Shown here piece after piece: positions 7,002 through 16,221 of a stretch of 33,889 nt of DNA. The stretch spans positions 1 through 33,889 of the forward strand of contig SUZO01000026.1 in the NCBI GenBank assembly GCA_015059805.1, read 5' to 3'. Position 1 is the stretch's first letter. Each line of letters begins with the position of its first letter. The stretch is from Rikenellaceae bacterium. GTDB lineage: Bacteria; Bacteroidota; Bacteroidia; Bacteroidales; Rikenellaceae. The translations under genes were made by a program, and so were the position numbers. Below the pieces are notes generated by a model. It had not been told where the DNA came from, did no database searches, and saw only the letters and a program-made list of their open reading frames with translations.

Positions 7002-8654
7002 ATGAAAATTAGTAGAATAATAGTTTCAATGCTCTCTGTTGCAGCCCTTATCTTTGGGGGCTGCACCAAGGGCGGCGAAGAGGGTGGTAGCACAGGCACA
7101 GGAAGCACTCCCAAGCCAGGAGCTATTGAGGTAGCCGAGGGCAAGGACCTTGTCGGTTATGTGCTCTGGGATGACGGCACGCCAGCAAAGGGTGTTGTTG
7201 TCAGTGATGGCTTTAGCTGTACAGCTACAGATGACAAGGGAGTCTATCAGCTGACACGCAACATTCGCGCCCGCAATGTCTTCCTCTCCTTCCCGCAGAT
7301 GGCAGAGATTACAGTAAAGAAGAATCAGGTGCCTGACTTCTTCCACTCTATCAATGCGAAGGCTAATGGTATTATTCGTCACGACTTTACCATTGTAAAG
7401 CGTAAGGGTGCAGTGCCTCGTCGCTTCCAGCTTATTATCTTTGCAGATAGTCAGATTCGCCGTAAGAGTTTTGGCGAGCACTTCTCAAATGACTTCTGCC
7501 CAGATGCTAATAAGACTGTTGCCGAGTCAAATCTGCCGACAGTAGGTATCACTTGCGGTGATGATGGCGATGATAACTTGTGGCATCAGAAGCGCGATGG
7601 CGAGGATATGACCTATCAGACAGTTGCGGACTGCTATGGAGCACTTAGCTTCCCGATGTTCCACTGCGCGGGTAACCACGACCACGATAAGTCGCACTCT
7701 GTGCCAAAGGCGGAAGGTACAGCCACAAAGGATTACTATGACTACTACGATGCATCAGTAGCTGCGTTTGAGAAGGCATTTAACCCAGTGGACTACTCGT
7801 TCAACTATGGTAGCGTTCACTTCGTTATTATGGATAACATCCGCTACTATGGTCCTTCATCATACGATATTGGTTTTACAGATGAGCAGATTGAGTGGCT
7901 TCGTCAGGATTTGAGCTATGTGCCTACAACTATGGCAGTATTTGTCAGTCTGCACGCCTCTTACTATCGCCGCAATATGCAGAACAAGGAGGAGTTTGCC
8001 TCTCTTCTTGCTCCGTATGCAAATAAGTGGCTCTTTATTGGACATAGCCACGTTAATGACTTCAAGCCAGACATTAACGACCCTAAGGGTGGAAAGATGA
8101 CTGAGTGGGTGCTTGCAACGCCGATGGGAACCTTCTATCGTGCAGATATTAACCAGACCAGCGAGCCTGCTGGTTATGGCGTAGTTACTGTTAGTGGTAC
8201 CGAGGTTATTGACCGCTACTACAAGGGCGCATACGTCAGCCGCGATGAGCAGGGCAGAATGTACGACACCTCTTGTTTTACCCATTGGAAGAGCGAGAAG
8301 GATACTGACGGCATAGCTTGGAAAGATAAGGTTGTGGGCGTAGTCTTTGACAAGACCTACTTCAGTATGACCGACCAGTGGACTGTTGAGCTGTGGGAGG
8401 ATGACAAGTTCTCTACAGTCATGACTCGCTACAAGGGTATTGACTATGCTGTATTTGATTGTATCAATGCAACTGATTTATCAAAACTTACGGCTTCTCA
8501 ATCGTCAGTGATTCTTTATAAAGCAACCCCTAAGAGCAAGAGCTCTAAAAAGAAGATGCGTCTTGTAGACTGGCTTGGTCGCGAGTATTGGGTTACAGAG
8601 ATGACTACCACGCTTGAAGATGAGATTACAGGTCTTGAAAACGGAGGCAAGTAG
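7002..8654 (+). CDS. Calcineurin-like metallophosphoesterase lipoprotein
   Basis: This 550-residue protein has a lipoprotein signal ending ...IFGG-C21. A small beta-sandwich N-domain (about 40-130; VGYVLWDDGTPAKGV resembles a carboxypeptidase-regulatory-like fold) precedes the phosphoesterase core. Metal-site motifs appear in order: D149-S-Q151, G186-D-D (with further aspartates to D191), G224-N-H-D227, H318 and G347-H-S-H350. The usual DxH of the first motif is DxQ here. A C-terminal beta domain runs from about 400 to 550. The layout matches the three-part Bacteroidota metallophosphoesterases (N-domain, catalytic core, C-domain). The substrate is unknown; phosphate monoesters or diesters on glycans or lipids are plausible. 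It is probably periplasmic or surface exposed. Confidence 0.85.
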   Translation: MKISRIIVSMLSVAALIFGGCTKGGEEGGSTGTGSTPKPGAIEVAEGKDLVGYVLWDDGTPAKGVVVSDGFSCTATDDKGVYQLTRNIRARNVFLSFPQMAEITVKKNQVPDFFHSINAKANGIIRHDFTIVKRKGAVPRRFQLIIFADSQIRRKSFGEHFSNDFCPDANKTVAESNLPTVGITCGDDGDDNLWHQKRDGEDMTYQTVADCYGALSFPMFHCAGNHDHDKSHSVPKAEGTATKDYYDYYDASVAAFEKAFNPVDYSFNYGSVHFVIMDNIRYYGPSSYDIGFTDEQIEWLRQDLSYVPTTMAVFVSLHASYYRRNMQNKEEFASLLAPYANKWLFIGHSHVNDFKPDINDPKGGKMTEWVLATPMGTFYRADINQTSEPAGYGVVTVSGTEVIDRYYKGAYVSRDEQGRMYDTSCFTHWKSEKDTDGIAWKDKVVGVVFDKTYFSMTDQWTVELWEDDKFSTVMTRYKGIDYAVFDCINATDLSKLTASQSSVILYKATPKSKSSKKKMRLVDWLGREYWVTEMTTTLEDEITGLENGGK

Positions 8655-8683
8655 CTATATTGTACGCTGTTAGAGATAACGTT

Positions 8684-9247
8684 ATGGCAAAAAAGATTTC
8701 ACACGCCCAGTTAGAGGGTAAAAGTGCAAACGAGAGCTTTGAGCTGCTATATAACACCTATATAGACGAGCTATATGCTTTCGGCGTGAGCATGGGTGCA
8801 AATCACACCTTTGTCAAGGATGCCATACACGATGTGTTTCTTGCAATGCTGACCAAGAAACGCGATTTATCTCAAATTCGAGACATAGAATCTTACCTTT
8901 TCCGCTCGCTGAACAACCGAATTGTTGATGGATGGCGTGCCCAGCCTAATGAGGTGAATGTTGAGGCACTATTCTCTATGAGTGTTGAGCCAACACAGGT
9001 CGAGAGTATAGACGAGGCGTGGATATCTTCACAGATGGCTGCGCATCTAAACCTTGTGATGTCTAAGCTTACTTATAGTCAGCGCAGTGCGGTCTATCTG
9101 AGGATTATGTGCGATATGAAGTATAGCAAAATTGCTGCCATACTCAACTGCACAGAGCATGCCGCCCGAAAATTTGTTTCTAAGGGTCTTGCCAATCTTC
9201 GTAAGCATCAGAGTGAGTTAGGTAAATGGATTAAAATTAGAAGTTAA
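8684..9247 (+). CDS. ECF-family RNA polymerase sigma factor
   Basis: This encodes 187 residues from ATG 8684; a TTG at 8660 in the same frame is less likely. Region 2 is seen in the N-terminal half (FELLYNTYIDELYAFG, then DAIHDVFLAML and YLFRSLNNRIVDGWR), and region 4 in the C-terminal half (LTYSQRSAVYLR, YSKIAAILNCTEHAARKFV), which forms the helix-turn-helix. The stop codon overlaps the next ATG by one base (TAATG), so it is translationally coupled to the FecR-type anti-sigma gene. In this family the sigma factor is held at the inner membrane by FecR and released when the SusC transporter senses its ligand. The likely targets are this locus, including itself. Confidence 0.92.
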   Translation: MAKKISHAQLEGKSANESFELLYNTYIDELYAFGVSMGANHTFVKDAIHDVFLAMLTKKRDLSQIRDIESYLFRSLNNRIVDGWRAQPNEVNVEALFSMSVEPTQVESIDEAWISSQMAAHLNLVMSKLTYSQRSAVYLRIMCDMKYSKIAAILNCTEHAARKFVSKGLANLRKHQSELGKWIKIRS

Positions 9248-10398
9248 TGATAAAGTATCTTGCAAATATTGATTTTGTTCTTTGGAATCTGCAGGGTAGA
9301 CCTGCCGTATCCAAGTGGAGCAAATATGCCGATAAGCACCCTGACGATGAGCAGTTTTTAAGAGCTTTATCTGTAATGAGCAGAATCTCCTTCAAAAAGC
9401 CTAAATTGACGGAGGAGGAGAAGAGAGGACTGTACAACTCTATCATTGCCCAAAACAGCAAAAGTTTTAGCCTTCAAAGGGTTGCCAAGTTTGTAAGTCG
9501 TGTGGCTGCCGTGGTTGTAGTCGCTCTGATTGTCGGCGGTGGCGTGTGGTATGCAGTGAACCACAACGTCAATAATCCGCAGACCACTTCCGCAGAGCGC
9601 CTACTTCCACTAAGCAGTGTGGAGATTCCTGAGCAGGTTACTTTGGTCGCTAACCAGAGCCCAATGGCTATCAATAGCTCCTTTATGGCACGTGTAGAGT
9701 GCCGTGCAAGCGGTGAGATAGTTGTCAATGGAGTGTCGGTGGCTACCAATTTTGACAAGAGCTTTGATTTGCTCGTGCCAAAGGATTTCCGCGCAGTGGT
9801 CACTATGGCTGACAATACAAAAATTTGGCTTAATGAGAACACCAAGCTCCGTATATCCTCACAGAGTGGTCCAAAACCACGTTCTGTAGAGATTGACGGA
9901 GAGGGATATTTTGAGGTGACACACAACCCCGCTGCACCATTTGTGGTGAGCGGTCAGGATATTGTCGCAGTGGTTAAGGGAACAACCTTTGACATCTGCA
10001 GCAGCTCCAAGCCAAGTGCAATACAGTATGTTGTGCTTGTTGATGGTTGTGTCGATGTGGCTATGCCAGCAATTGGCGAGAGCGTTACCCTTGCCCCTAA
10101 GCAGGTGTTGAACTACAACAATAATTGCTATATCACCACCGCTGCCGATGTAGGCTCGTATGTTGGCTGGCGCGAGGAGAGCATAGTGATAAACAATGAC
10201 AGCATTGTAGAGGTGATTGCTAAACTTAGTGAGTATTATGGCGTTGAGGCTCATTGCGCAAGCGATGTATCAAAGGCATATTGCTCTGGTCGTTTAGTGC
10301 TCTTTGATGATATTAACAAAACCCTTGAGGTGCTTACAAGCATAATGCCTATACGTTACAAGTGGAGTGGCACTATGCTCTATATTGAATCTAACTAA
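9247..10398 (+). CDS. FecR-family anti-sigma factor
   Basis: This 383-residue protein has a cytoplasmic N-terminal part (about 1-80), one membrane helix (about 85-103, VVVVALIVGGGVWYAV), and a periplasmic part. The latter contains the FecR domain (about 178-270, with the core W-L-N-E-N-T-K-L and the following GEGYFEV) and a C-terminal DUF4974-like STN-type domain (about 310-380). The cytoplasmic segment is expected to bind the ECF sigma factor encoded just upstream, and the periplasmic end to contact the STN domain of the SusC protein encoded just downstream. The ATG overlaps the sigma-gene stop codon. Confidence 0.93.
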   Translation: MIKYLANIDFVLWNLQGRPAVSKWSKYADKHPDDEQFLRALSVMSRISFKKPKLTEEEKRGLYNSIIAQNSKSFSLQRVAKFVSRVAAVVVVALIVGGGVWYAVNHNVNNPQTTSAERLLPLSSVEIPEQVTLVANQSPMAINSSFMARVECRASGEIVVNGVSVATNFDKSFDLLVPKDFRAVVTMADNTKIWLNENTKLRISSQSGPKPRSVEIDGEGYFEVTHNPAAPFVVSGQDIVAVVKGTTFDICSSSKPSAIQYVVLVDGCVDVAMPAIGESVTLAPKQVLNYNNNCYITTAADVGSYVGWREESIVINNDSIVEVIAKLSEYYGVEAHCASDVSKAYCSGRLVLFDDINKTLEVLTSIMPIRYKWSGTMLYIESN

Positions 10399-10419
10399 TA
10401 ACTAAAAACAGATCTATCT

Positions 10420-13400
10420 ATGAAACAACACTCCATTATTGGCAGTTTAGGCGCTTATCGTCTGCGTTTTGTGGCGATAGTGGCTGCCTTTGTGCTTTTG
10501 TTAATGGGAGGCGTGGAGGCTAAGGCAGCACAGGCTGGCAATTTAGTTACTTTACGTCTAAATTCGGTCTCTCTTGTACAGCTGTTTGACGCTATAGAGG
10601 ACCAAAATGGTTACTCGTTTATCTGGGATGAAAAACTAAATGCTAAGCTGCAGCACCGAGTATCTATAGACGTTACTCAGGTGCCTATTGAGCAGGTTCT
10701 TAGCTCTAAACTCTCAGGAACAGGTTTGACATTTAAGATTATTGAGAAGCAGGTTGTTATCAAGGCAGCTCAGCAGAGTGCAGCCCCAGCCACTAAGAGC
10801 AATGAGGTGTCGGGTGTGGTTATTTCCTCTACAGATAGCAAACCGATTCTCGGTGTAAGCGTCTATGTTGATGGTACAACTGTCGGTACGCTTACAGACG
10901 AGCAGGGTCGCTATACCCTTCAAGTGCCTGCAGGAACAACAGAGGTATGCTTCTCATATATGGGCTTTGAGGATAAGGCAATTCCGCTCTCGGAGCCACT
11001 GCTCTTCTCGCTTGTAACGCTTATTGAGCAGAATACGACTATGGATGAGGTTGTCGTTGTCGGCTTTGGTCGTCAGAAGAAGGAGTCACTCGTTGGCTCA
11101 ATCTCTACTATTGCCCCTTCTAAACTCAAGATGACTTCGTCAAACCTCTCCTCGTCGTTTATCGGTAAGGTTGCAGGTATCGTCTCTGTGCAGTCGTCTG
11201 GTGAGCCTGGTGCTGATGGCTCAAGCTTCTGGATTCGTGGTATCTCTACCTTCGGCTCTAATAAGGAGCCACTCATTATCCTTGATGGCGTGGAGATTGA
11301 CAAGACAATCCTTAACTCTATCGCTCCAGAGACCATTGAGCAGTTCTCAATTCTTAAGGATGCAACATCTACAGCCCTTTATGGTTCTCGCGGTGCTAAT
11401 GGTGTGATGCTCATTACAACTAAGAGCGGTGCAAACTCGGAGCGTATGTCTATCAATGTTCGCGTGGAGAATGGTTGGTCAATGCCTACACGCATCACCC
11501 CTATCGCTGATGGTGTGACATATATGGAGAACTACAACGAGGCACGTCGTATGCGCGACATGGCAGAGCACTTTATGCCTGAGAAGATTGAGAATACCAA
11601 GCTCGGCACAAACTCAATTATCTATCCAAACAACAATTGGTATGAGATGTTGTTTAAGGATTTCTCTATGAATCAGAATGTTAATGCCAATATTCGTGGT
11701 GGTAGCAACAAGATTGATTACTTCCTTAATGTATCGGTACATAACGAGGGTGGTATGCTTCGCAACACCAAGATGTCTAATTACACAACCAGCGAGAATA
11801 TGCAGAAGTACACCTTCCAGAGCAACATCTCGGCATCTGTAACTAAGACAACTAAGGCTGCTCTGAAGCTGACAACACAGCTGATGAATCGTAAGGGTAC
11901 TTCGGCAGTGGCAGAGGATCTGTTCGGTTATACAATGACTGTAAACCCAGTAGACTTCCCTGCATTTTTCCCTGCACAGGAGGGCGATGAGCATGTTCGT
12001 TATGGTAACGCTCCTGGTTGGGATGGTGGCGCAGCGCAGATAAACCCGCTGGCTATTCTCAACCGTGGATATTGTAATAAGTTCTGGGGTAATGTGCTCG
12101 CAACATTTACCCTTGACCAGGATTTGAGCTTTATTACTGAGGGCTTGAAGATTGGAGGTCTTGCATCGTTCAAGAACTACACATACTCAAACACTTGGAA
12201 CCAGCTCAACCCATACTACTACAACCTTACCGATTACTGGATGGGCGCAGATGGTAACTATGTCTATGATATGGTGGAGATTGGTACTACAGGTACAAAC
12301 TACCTCACTCCAGGTGTATCAAACAGCGGTAACAGAATCTTTAACTTCCAGGTTACAGCCGACTACTCTCGTAGCTTTGGTCGCCACGATGTGGCTGCTA
12401 CGCTTGTATATCACCAGCGTGAGACTATCGCAAACGTTCCATCAGCTGAGCAGAACAAGATTCTGCCTTACCGTGAGCAGGGTTTTGCTGGTCGTGTAAC
12501 ATACGCATACGACTCTCGCTACCTCTTTGAGGCAAACTTTGGTTATAACGGCTCTGAGAACTTCTATGCCAAGAATCGTTGGGGATTCTTCCCATCTGTG
12601 GCTGTTGGTTGGGTAATATCTAATGAGCCATTCTTCTATGGCATTAAGGATGTGCTCTCACTGCTCAAGCTGCGTGCTTCGTATGGTCTTGTGGGTAACG
12701 ACTCACTGCCTATGCGATTTGCATACCTCACACTTGTAAATATGAACTCTGGAGATAACGAGTTTAAGGGATACTTTGGTGGTGACGCCTTTAAGATTTA
12801 CAATGGTATTCAGGTTACTCGTTGGGGTAACGCAGATGCAAGTTGGGAGGTTAGCCGCAAGCTCAATATCGGTCTTGAGATTGGTCTGTTTAACGATTTG
12901 ACCATTATGGCAGACTTCTTCCACGAGCAGCGTAACGACATCTTTATGCTCCGCCGCTCTATCCCAGCGTCATCAGGTTTCCAGGAGTCTACACCATACG
13001 CAAATATCGGTGCAGTGCTCAACCGAGGTGTTGATATGTCGCTGGAGTATAACAAGGCAATCAATAGCGACCTTGTAATCTCTGTTCAGGGTACATTTAC
13101 CTACGCACACAATGAGGTTGTTGAGAAGGATGAGCCAAAGTATCAGTATGACTATCAGAAGCTTATCGGCAAGCCAATCAACTCTATCTATGGCTATGTT
13201 GCTGACGGACTTTTTGCAGACCAGCAGGATATAGATAACTCGGCAAAGCAGGAGTTTGGTGCTATTATCCGCCCAGGTGATATTAAGTATAAGGATCTTA
13301 ATGGCGATGGAGTGATTAACGGAAACGATATGACCTCACTCGGCTATCCTACTATTCCAGAGATTACTTATGGTTTGGGTGCCTCTATACAGTGGAAGAA

Positions 13401-13812
13401 ATTTGACTTCTCGTTCTTCTTCCAGGGCGTGACAAATGTGGCTATTGAGATGAAGAATCACCACCCATTTGTTACCAATGTCTACTCTGGCTACAATATG
13501 CAGCAGTGGATTGCAAAGGACCACTGGACAGTTGAGAATCAGAATGTAAATGCCGCTTATCCTCGTCTGTCAGCTACTTGGAATACGAACAACACCCAGA
13601 CCTCATCGTTCTGGATTAAGGATGGCTCTTACCTGCGTCTGAAGAACTTGGAGCTGGGTTATACCATCAAGTCGTTCCGTATTTACGCTGCGGCAACAAA
13701 TCTGTTTACCCTCTCTCCATTTAAGTATTGGGACCCAGAGTTGGGTAGCGGTAACGGACTTAAGTACCCACTTCAGCGTCAGGTTAAGGTGGGTCTGCAG
13801 TACAATTTCTAA
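10420..13812 (+). CDS. SusC/RagA-family TonB-linked outer membrane transporter with STN domain
   Basis: This 1130-residue protein has a long signal peptide (cleavage likely near residues 36-38, after ...VEAKA). Next comes a secretin/TonB short N-terminal (STN) domain at about 45-113. A carboxypeptidase-regulatory-like domain follows at about 128-200 (GV-x-VYVDGTTVGT-x-TDEQGRY). The TonB plug begins near M208-DEVVVVGFG and includes WIRG and SILKDATSTALYGSRGANG. The remainder is a beta-barrel ending in an aromatic residue (YNF). The STN domain marks it as a transducer that can signal to the adjacent FecR. It pairs with the SusD protein to import an oligosaccharide or glycoconjugate of unknown identity. 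Confidence 0.96.
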   Translation: MKQHSIIGSLGAYRLRFVAIVAAFVLLLMGGVEAKAAQAGNLVTLRLNSVSLVQLFDAIEDQNGYSFIWDEKLNAKLQHRVSIDVTQVPIEQVLSSKLSGTGLTFKIIEKQVVIKAAQQSAAPATKSNEVSGVVISSTDSKPILGVSVYVDGTTVGTLTDEQGRYTLQVPAGTTEVCFSYMGFEDKAIPLSEPLLFSLVTLIEQNTTMDEVVVVGFGRQKKESLVGSISTIAPSKLKMTSSNLSSSFIGKVAGIVSVQSSGEPGADGSSFWIRGISTFGSNKEPLIILDGVEIDKTILNSIAPETIEQFSILKDATSTALYGSRGANGVMLITTKSGANSERMSINVRVENGWSMPTRITPIADGVTYMENYNEARRMRDMAEHFMPEKIENTKLGTNSIIYPNNNWYEMLFKDFSMNQNVNANIRGGSNKIDYFLNVSVHNEGGMLRNTKMSNYTTSENMQKYTFQSNISASVTKTTKAALKLTTQLMNRKGTSAVAEDLFGYTMTVNPVDFPAFFPAQEGDEHVRYGNAPGWDGGAAQINPLAILNRGYCNKFWGNVLATFTLDQDLSFITEGLKIGGLASFKNYTYSNTWNQLNPYYYNLTDYWMGADGNYVYDMVEIGTTGTNYLTPGVSNSGNRIFNFQVTADYSRSFGRHDVAATLVYHQRETIANVPSAEQNKILPYREQGFAGRVTYAYDSRYLFEANFGYNGSENFYAKNRWGFFPSVAVGWVISNEPFFYGIKDVLSLLKLRASYGLVGNDSLPMRFAYLTLVNMNSGDNEFKGYFGGDAFKIYNGIQVTRWGNADASWEVSRKLNIGLEIGLFNDLTIMADFFHEQRNDIFMLRRSIPASSGFQESTPYANIGAVLNRGVDMSLEYNKAINSDLVISVQGTFTYAHNEVVEKDEPKYQYDYQKLIGKPINSIYGYVADGLFADQQDIDNSAKQEFGAIIRPGDIKYKDLNGDGVINGNDMTSLGYPTIPEITYGLGASIQWKKFDFSFFFQGVTNVAIEMKNHHPFVTNVYSGYNMQQWIAKDHWTVENQNVNAAYPRLSATWNTNNTQTSSFWIKDGSYLRLKNLELGYTIKSFRIYAAATNLFTLSPFKYWDPELGSGNGLKYPLQRQVKVGLQYNF

Positions 13813-13831
13813 CAGATAATAAGTATAGGAT

Positions 13832-15736
13832 ATGAAAAGATTATATATAATATTGTTGTCACTTCTTACGCTTACTTTCAGTTCGTGCAACTATCTGGAT
13901 GTTGTGCCAGATGATACTGCAACGCTGGAGGATGCTTTTAAGAATGAGGAGAATGCGCAGAAGTTTATCTACTCCATCTACGGACATATTGGAAATATGA
14001 ACCGCTACTGGATGCCTGGTCAGATTTGTGGTGGTGATGATTGTATAACAAACTCAAAGGGAACTACTCGTTGGTTTGGCTACAAGAGTATGCTCTATGG
14101 TGAGGAGACTGCAAATACTACCTACCACAACTTTATGCGTGCTACAGGAGCCCCTACAGGTGGTGTGAGCTACGACTACTACACCGCTATTCGCTACTGC
14201 TATATGCTGCTCAATAATATCAACAACATTCCTGACATCTCGGAGCAGAATCTGCGTGAGTGGCAGGGTGAGGCTTGGTTTATGATTGGTATGTTCCACT
14301 GGTGGATGGTTGAGTACTATGGTCCTATCGTAATTGTAGACCGCGAAATCTCTCTCAACGCCTCTGAGGATGAGCTTTACGCTCCACGCTCTTCGTTTGA
14401 TGAGTGTATTGACTTTATCTGTGACTGCCTTGACAAGGCTATTGAGTATCTTCCTGCACGCCAGCAGAACCTTAAGTGGTATGGTCGTGCAACATCTGCT
14501 GCCGCTTATGCCTTCAAGGCACGAGTACTGCTCTTTGCAGCCTCTCCGCTGTTTAATGGCAATGCAAAATTCTACGCAGACCTCAAGAACCACGATGGTA
14601 AGGCTCTGGTAAATACAAAGTACGACCCTGAGAAGTGGAAGAGGGCTATGGATGCTGCCGAGGAGGCAATCCAGTTCTGCGAGCAGAATGGTTACGCGCT
14701 CTATAAGAACGCTGCAAATGGTACACTCGACACTTTCGAGCGCGGTGTGGCAGATTTCCACGACCAGCTTGTCGAGATGCGATACAACGATGTGGAGTTC
14801 CTCTGGGCATTTTGTCACTCAGACTCTCAGGCGGAGATTCAGAAGCGTTCAGGTATCCGTACTACATCGACATACTCTACTAATGGCTGGCTGACCAACT
14901 TCCAAGTACTCTTCCCAGCTGTAGAGTCTTACTACACAAAGAATGGTCTGCCACTTGAGGATGACCCATTGACAAAGGGTCGTAACCTCTATGTCTATAA
15001 TGCTGTTGAGGGTACTGCCGAGTTGAACCTTAACCGTGAGCCACGCTTTTATGCTTGTGTGACCTATGATGGAGGTGAGTTCCCAATGGATGGTACTGTG
15101 TATAAGGTGCAGGCAAAGGCTGGCGAGATTCACGGATATACAATGAATGGCAACTCTCCTGATATGTCAAAGGAGTATGTAAACGAGACTGGTTATTTCC
15201 TGCGTAAGTTTATCCACAAAGATACTGCTTACGATGAGTCAACAAAGACATTTGCGTACCACAACTACGCTTGGCCGCTTATCCGTATGGCAGAGCTATA
15301 TCTTAGCTATGTAGAGGCTGACTTTGAGTACAACGGTTCGTTGAGCATCAAGAGCTTTGAGTATCTAAATAAGGTGCGTGAGCGTTGCGGTCTGCCTACA
15401 TTCCAGGACTCTTGGGCAATGGCTGGTGGTATTCCTACAGGCGAGAAGTTGCGTCAGGTGCTCCATAGCGAGCGAAACAATGAGCTGATGTTTGAGGGTC
15501 ACCGCTACCGCGATATGCGCCGTTGGATGGATGCCGAGAAGCACATGCTCAAGGAGTGGAAGTGTTGGAATGTGTGGGGTCAGACTGCCGAGGAGTACTA
15601 CACAATCAAGCAGTGGGAGGACTTTGACCAGCACGAGGGTCAGCGTACTCTTCAGGTGCCTCGTTACTACCTGCTCCCTTATCCACTTGCAGAGATTCAG
15701 ATTAACCCTAACCTGGTACAAAATCCTGGTTACTAA
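13832..15736 (+). CDS. SusD/RagB-family nutrient-binding outer membrane lipoprotein
   Basis: This 634-residue protein has a lipoprotein signal ending ...LTFSS-C19, followed by NYLDVVPDD, the usual SusD start. The tetratricopeptide-like helices in the first half include WFMIGMFHWWMVEYYGP, and the C-terminal region carries the family motif ERNNELMFEGHRYRDMRRW. It lies 19 bp after susC. SusD forms the lid of the SusC barrel and binds the glycan before import. It is longer than typical SusD proteins (about 500-600 residues) but complete. Confidence 0.95.
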   Translation: MKRLYIILLSLLTLTFSSCNYLDVVPDDTATLEDAFKNEENAQKFIYSIYGHIGNMNRYWMPGQICGGDDCITNSKGTTRWFGYKSMLYGEETANTTYHNFMRATGAPTGGVSYDYYTAIRYCYMLLNNINNIPDISEQNLREWQGEAWFMIGMFHWWMVEYYGPIVIVDREISLNASEDELYAPRSSFDECIDFICDCLDKAIEYLPARQQNLKWYGRATSAAAYAFKARVLLFAASPLFNGNAKFYADLKNHDGKALVNTKYDPEKWKRAMDAAEEAIQFCEQNGYALYKNAANGTLDTFERGVADFHDQLVEMRYNDVEFLWAFCHSDSQAEIQKRSGIRTTSTYSTNGWLTNFQVLFPAVESYYTKNGLPLEDDPLTKGRNLYVYNAVEGTAELNLNREPRFYACVTYDGGEFPMDGTVYKVQAKAGEIHGYTMNGNSPDMSKEYVNETGYFLRKFIHKDTAYDESTKTFAYHNYAWPLIRMAELYLSYVEADFEYNGSLSIKSFEYLNKVRERCGLPTFQDSWAMAGGIPTGEKLRQVLHSERNNELMFEGHRYRDMRRWMDAEKHMLKEWKCWNVWGQTAEEYYTIKQWEDFDQHEGQRTLQVPRYYLLPYPLAEIQINPNLVQNPGY

Positions 15737-15748
15737 TTTTATGATGAT

Positions 15749-16216
15749 ATGAAAAAGATAGTAATATTGTTTTTGGCTGCCGCATTCTGCGCACTCTCTT
15801 GCTCAAAGAGTGATTATGTGGTGTATGAGAATATCCCAGCAGCCTTCTATATCTCTGAGTCAGGGGTTGTTGCTGTAGATGATTTGCTGAGCGAGTTGCC
15901 CTTTACAGTGGTTAAGGGTGGCGATGCACACTATACAGCGCAGGTAGATGTTGTTGTTGATACAAGGCTGATTGTAAAATATAATATATCTAACGACTTA
16001 AACTATATTCCACTGCCACAGGAGTGCTACACCCTCTCTGAGAGTAGCCTCAACTTTGGCGAGGATGTAAAAAGTCAGCAATTCTTTGTTACCTTTGTAG
16101 GTGAGCAGATTGCAGCGCTTGATAAGGGTAGCTATGCTGTTGCGCTGGCTTTGGAGTCTGACAATGCTGTTGTAAACAGCGAGAAGGGATATGTTTTATT
16201 GTTGATTGAAAAATAG
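15749..16216 (+). CDS. Short DUF1735-like (BT_3987-type) lipoprotein
   Basis: This 155-residue protein has a lipoprotein signal ending ...CALS-C18. The body is a single beta-sandwich with the DUF1735 pattern: LPF-x-VVKGG, LPQECYTLSESSLNF and a closing strand (SYAVALALES). In glycan loci this domain usually forms the N-terminal part of SusE-position surface glycan-binding proteins, which carry further C-terminal binding domains. Here only the domain itself is present. It sits 12 bp after susD and 5 bp before the GH3 gene. The domain assignment is by pattern and moderately confident. Glycan binding is inferred from position. Confidence 0.7.
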   Translation: MKKIVILFLAAAFCALSCSKSDYVVYENIPAAFYISESGVVAVDDLLSELPFTVVKGGDAHYTAQVDVVVDTRLIVKYNISNDLNYIPLPQECYTLSESSLNFGEDVKSQQFFVTFVGEQIAALDKGSYAVALALESDNAVVNSEKGYVLLLIEK

Positions 16217-16221
16217 ATGAT

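Noticed and set aside
14054..14818. 254-codon open frame antisense to susD
   Set aside because: It lacks family resemblance and lies wholly within a confident gene. It follows from the codon use of the sense strand.
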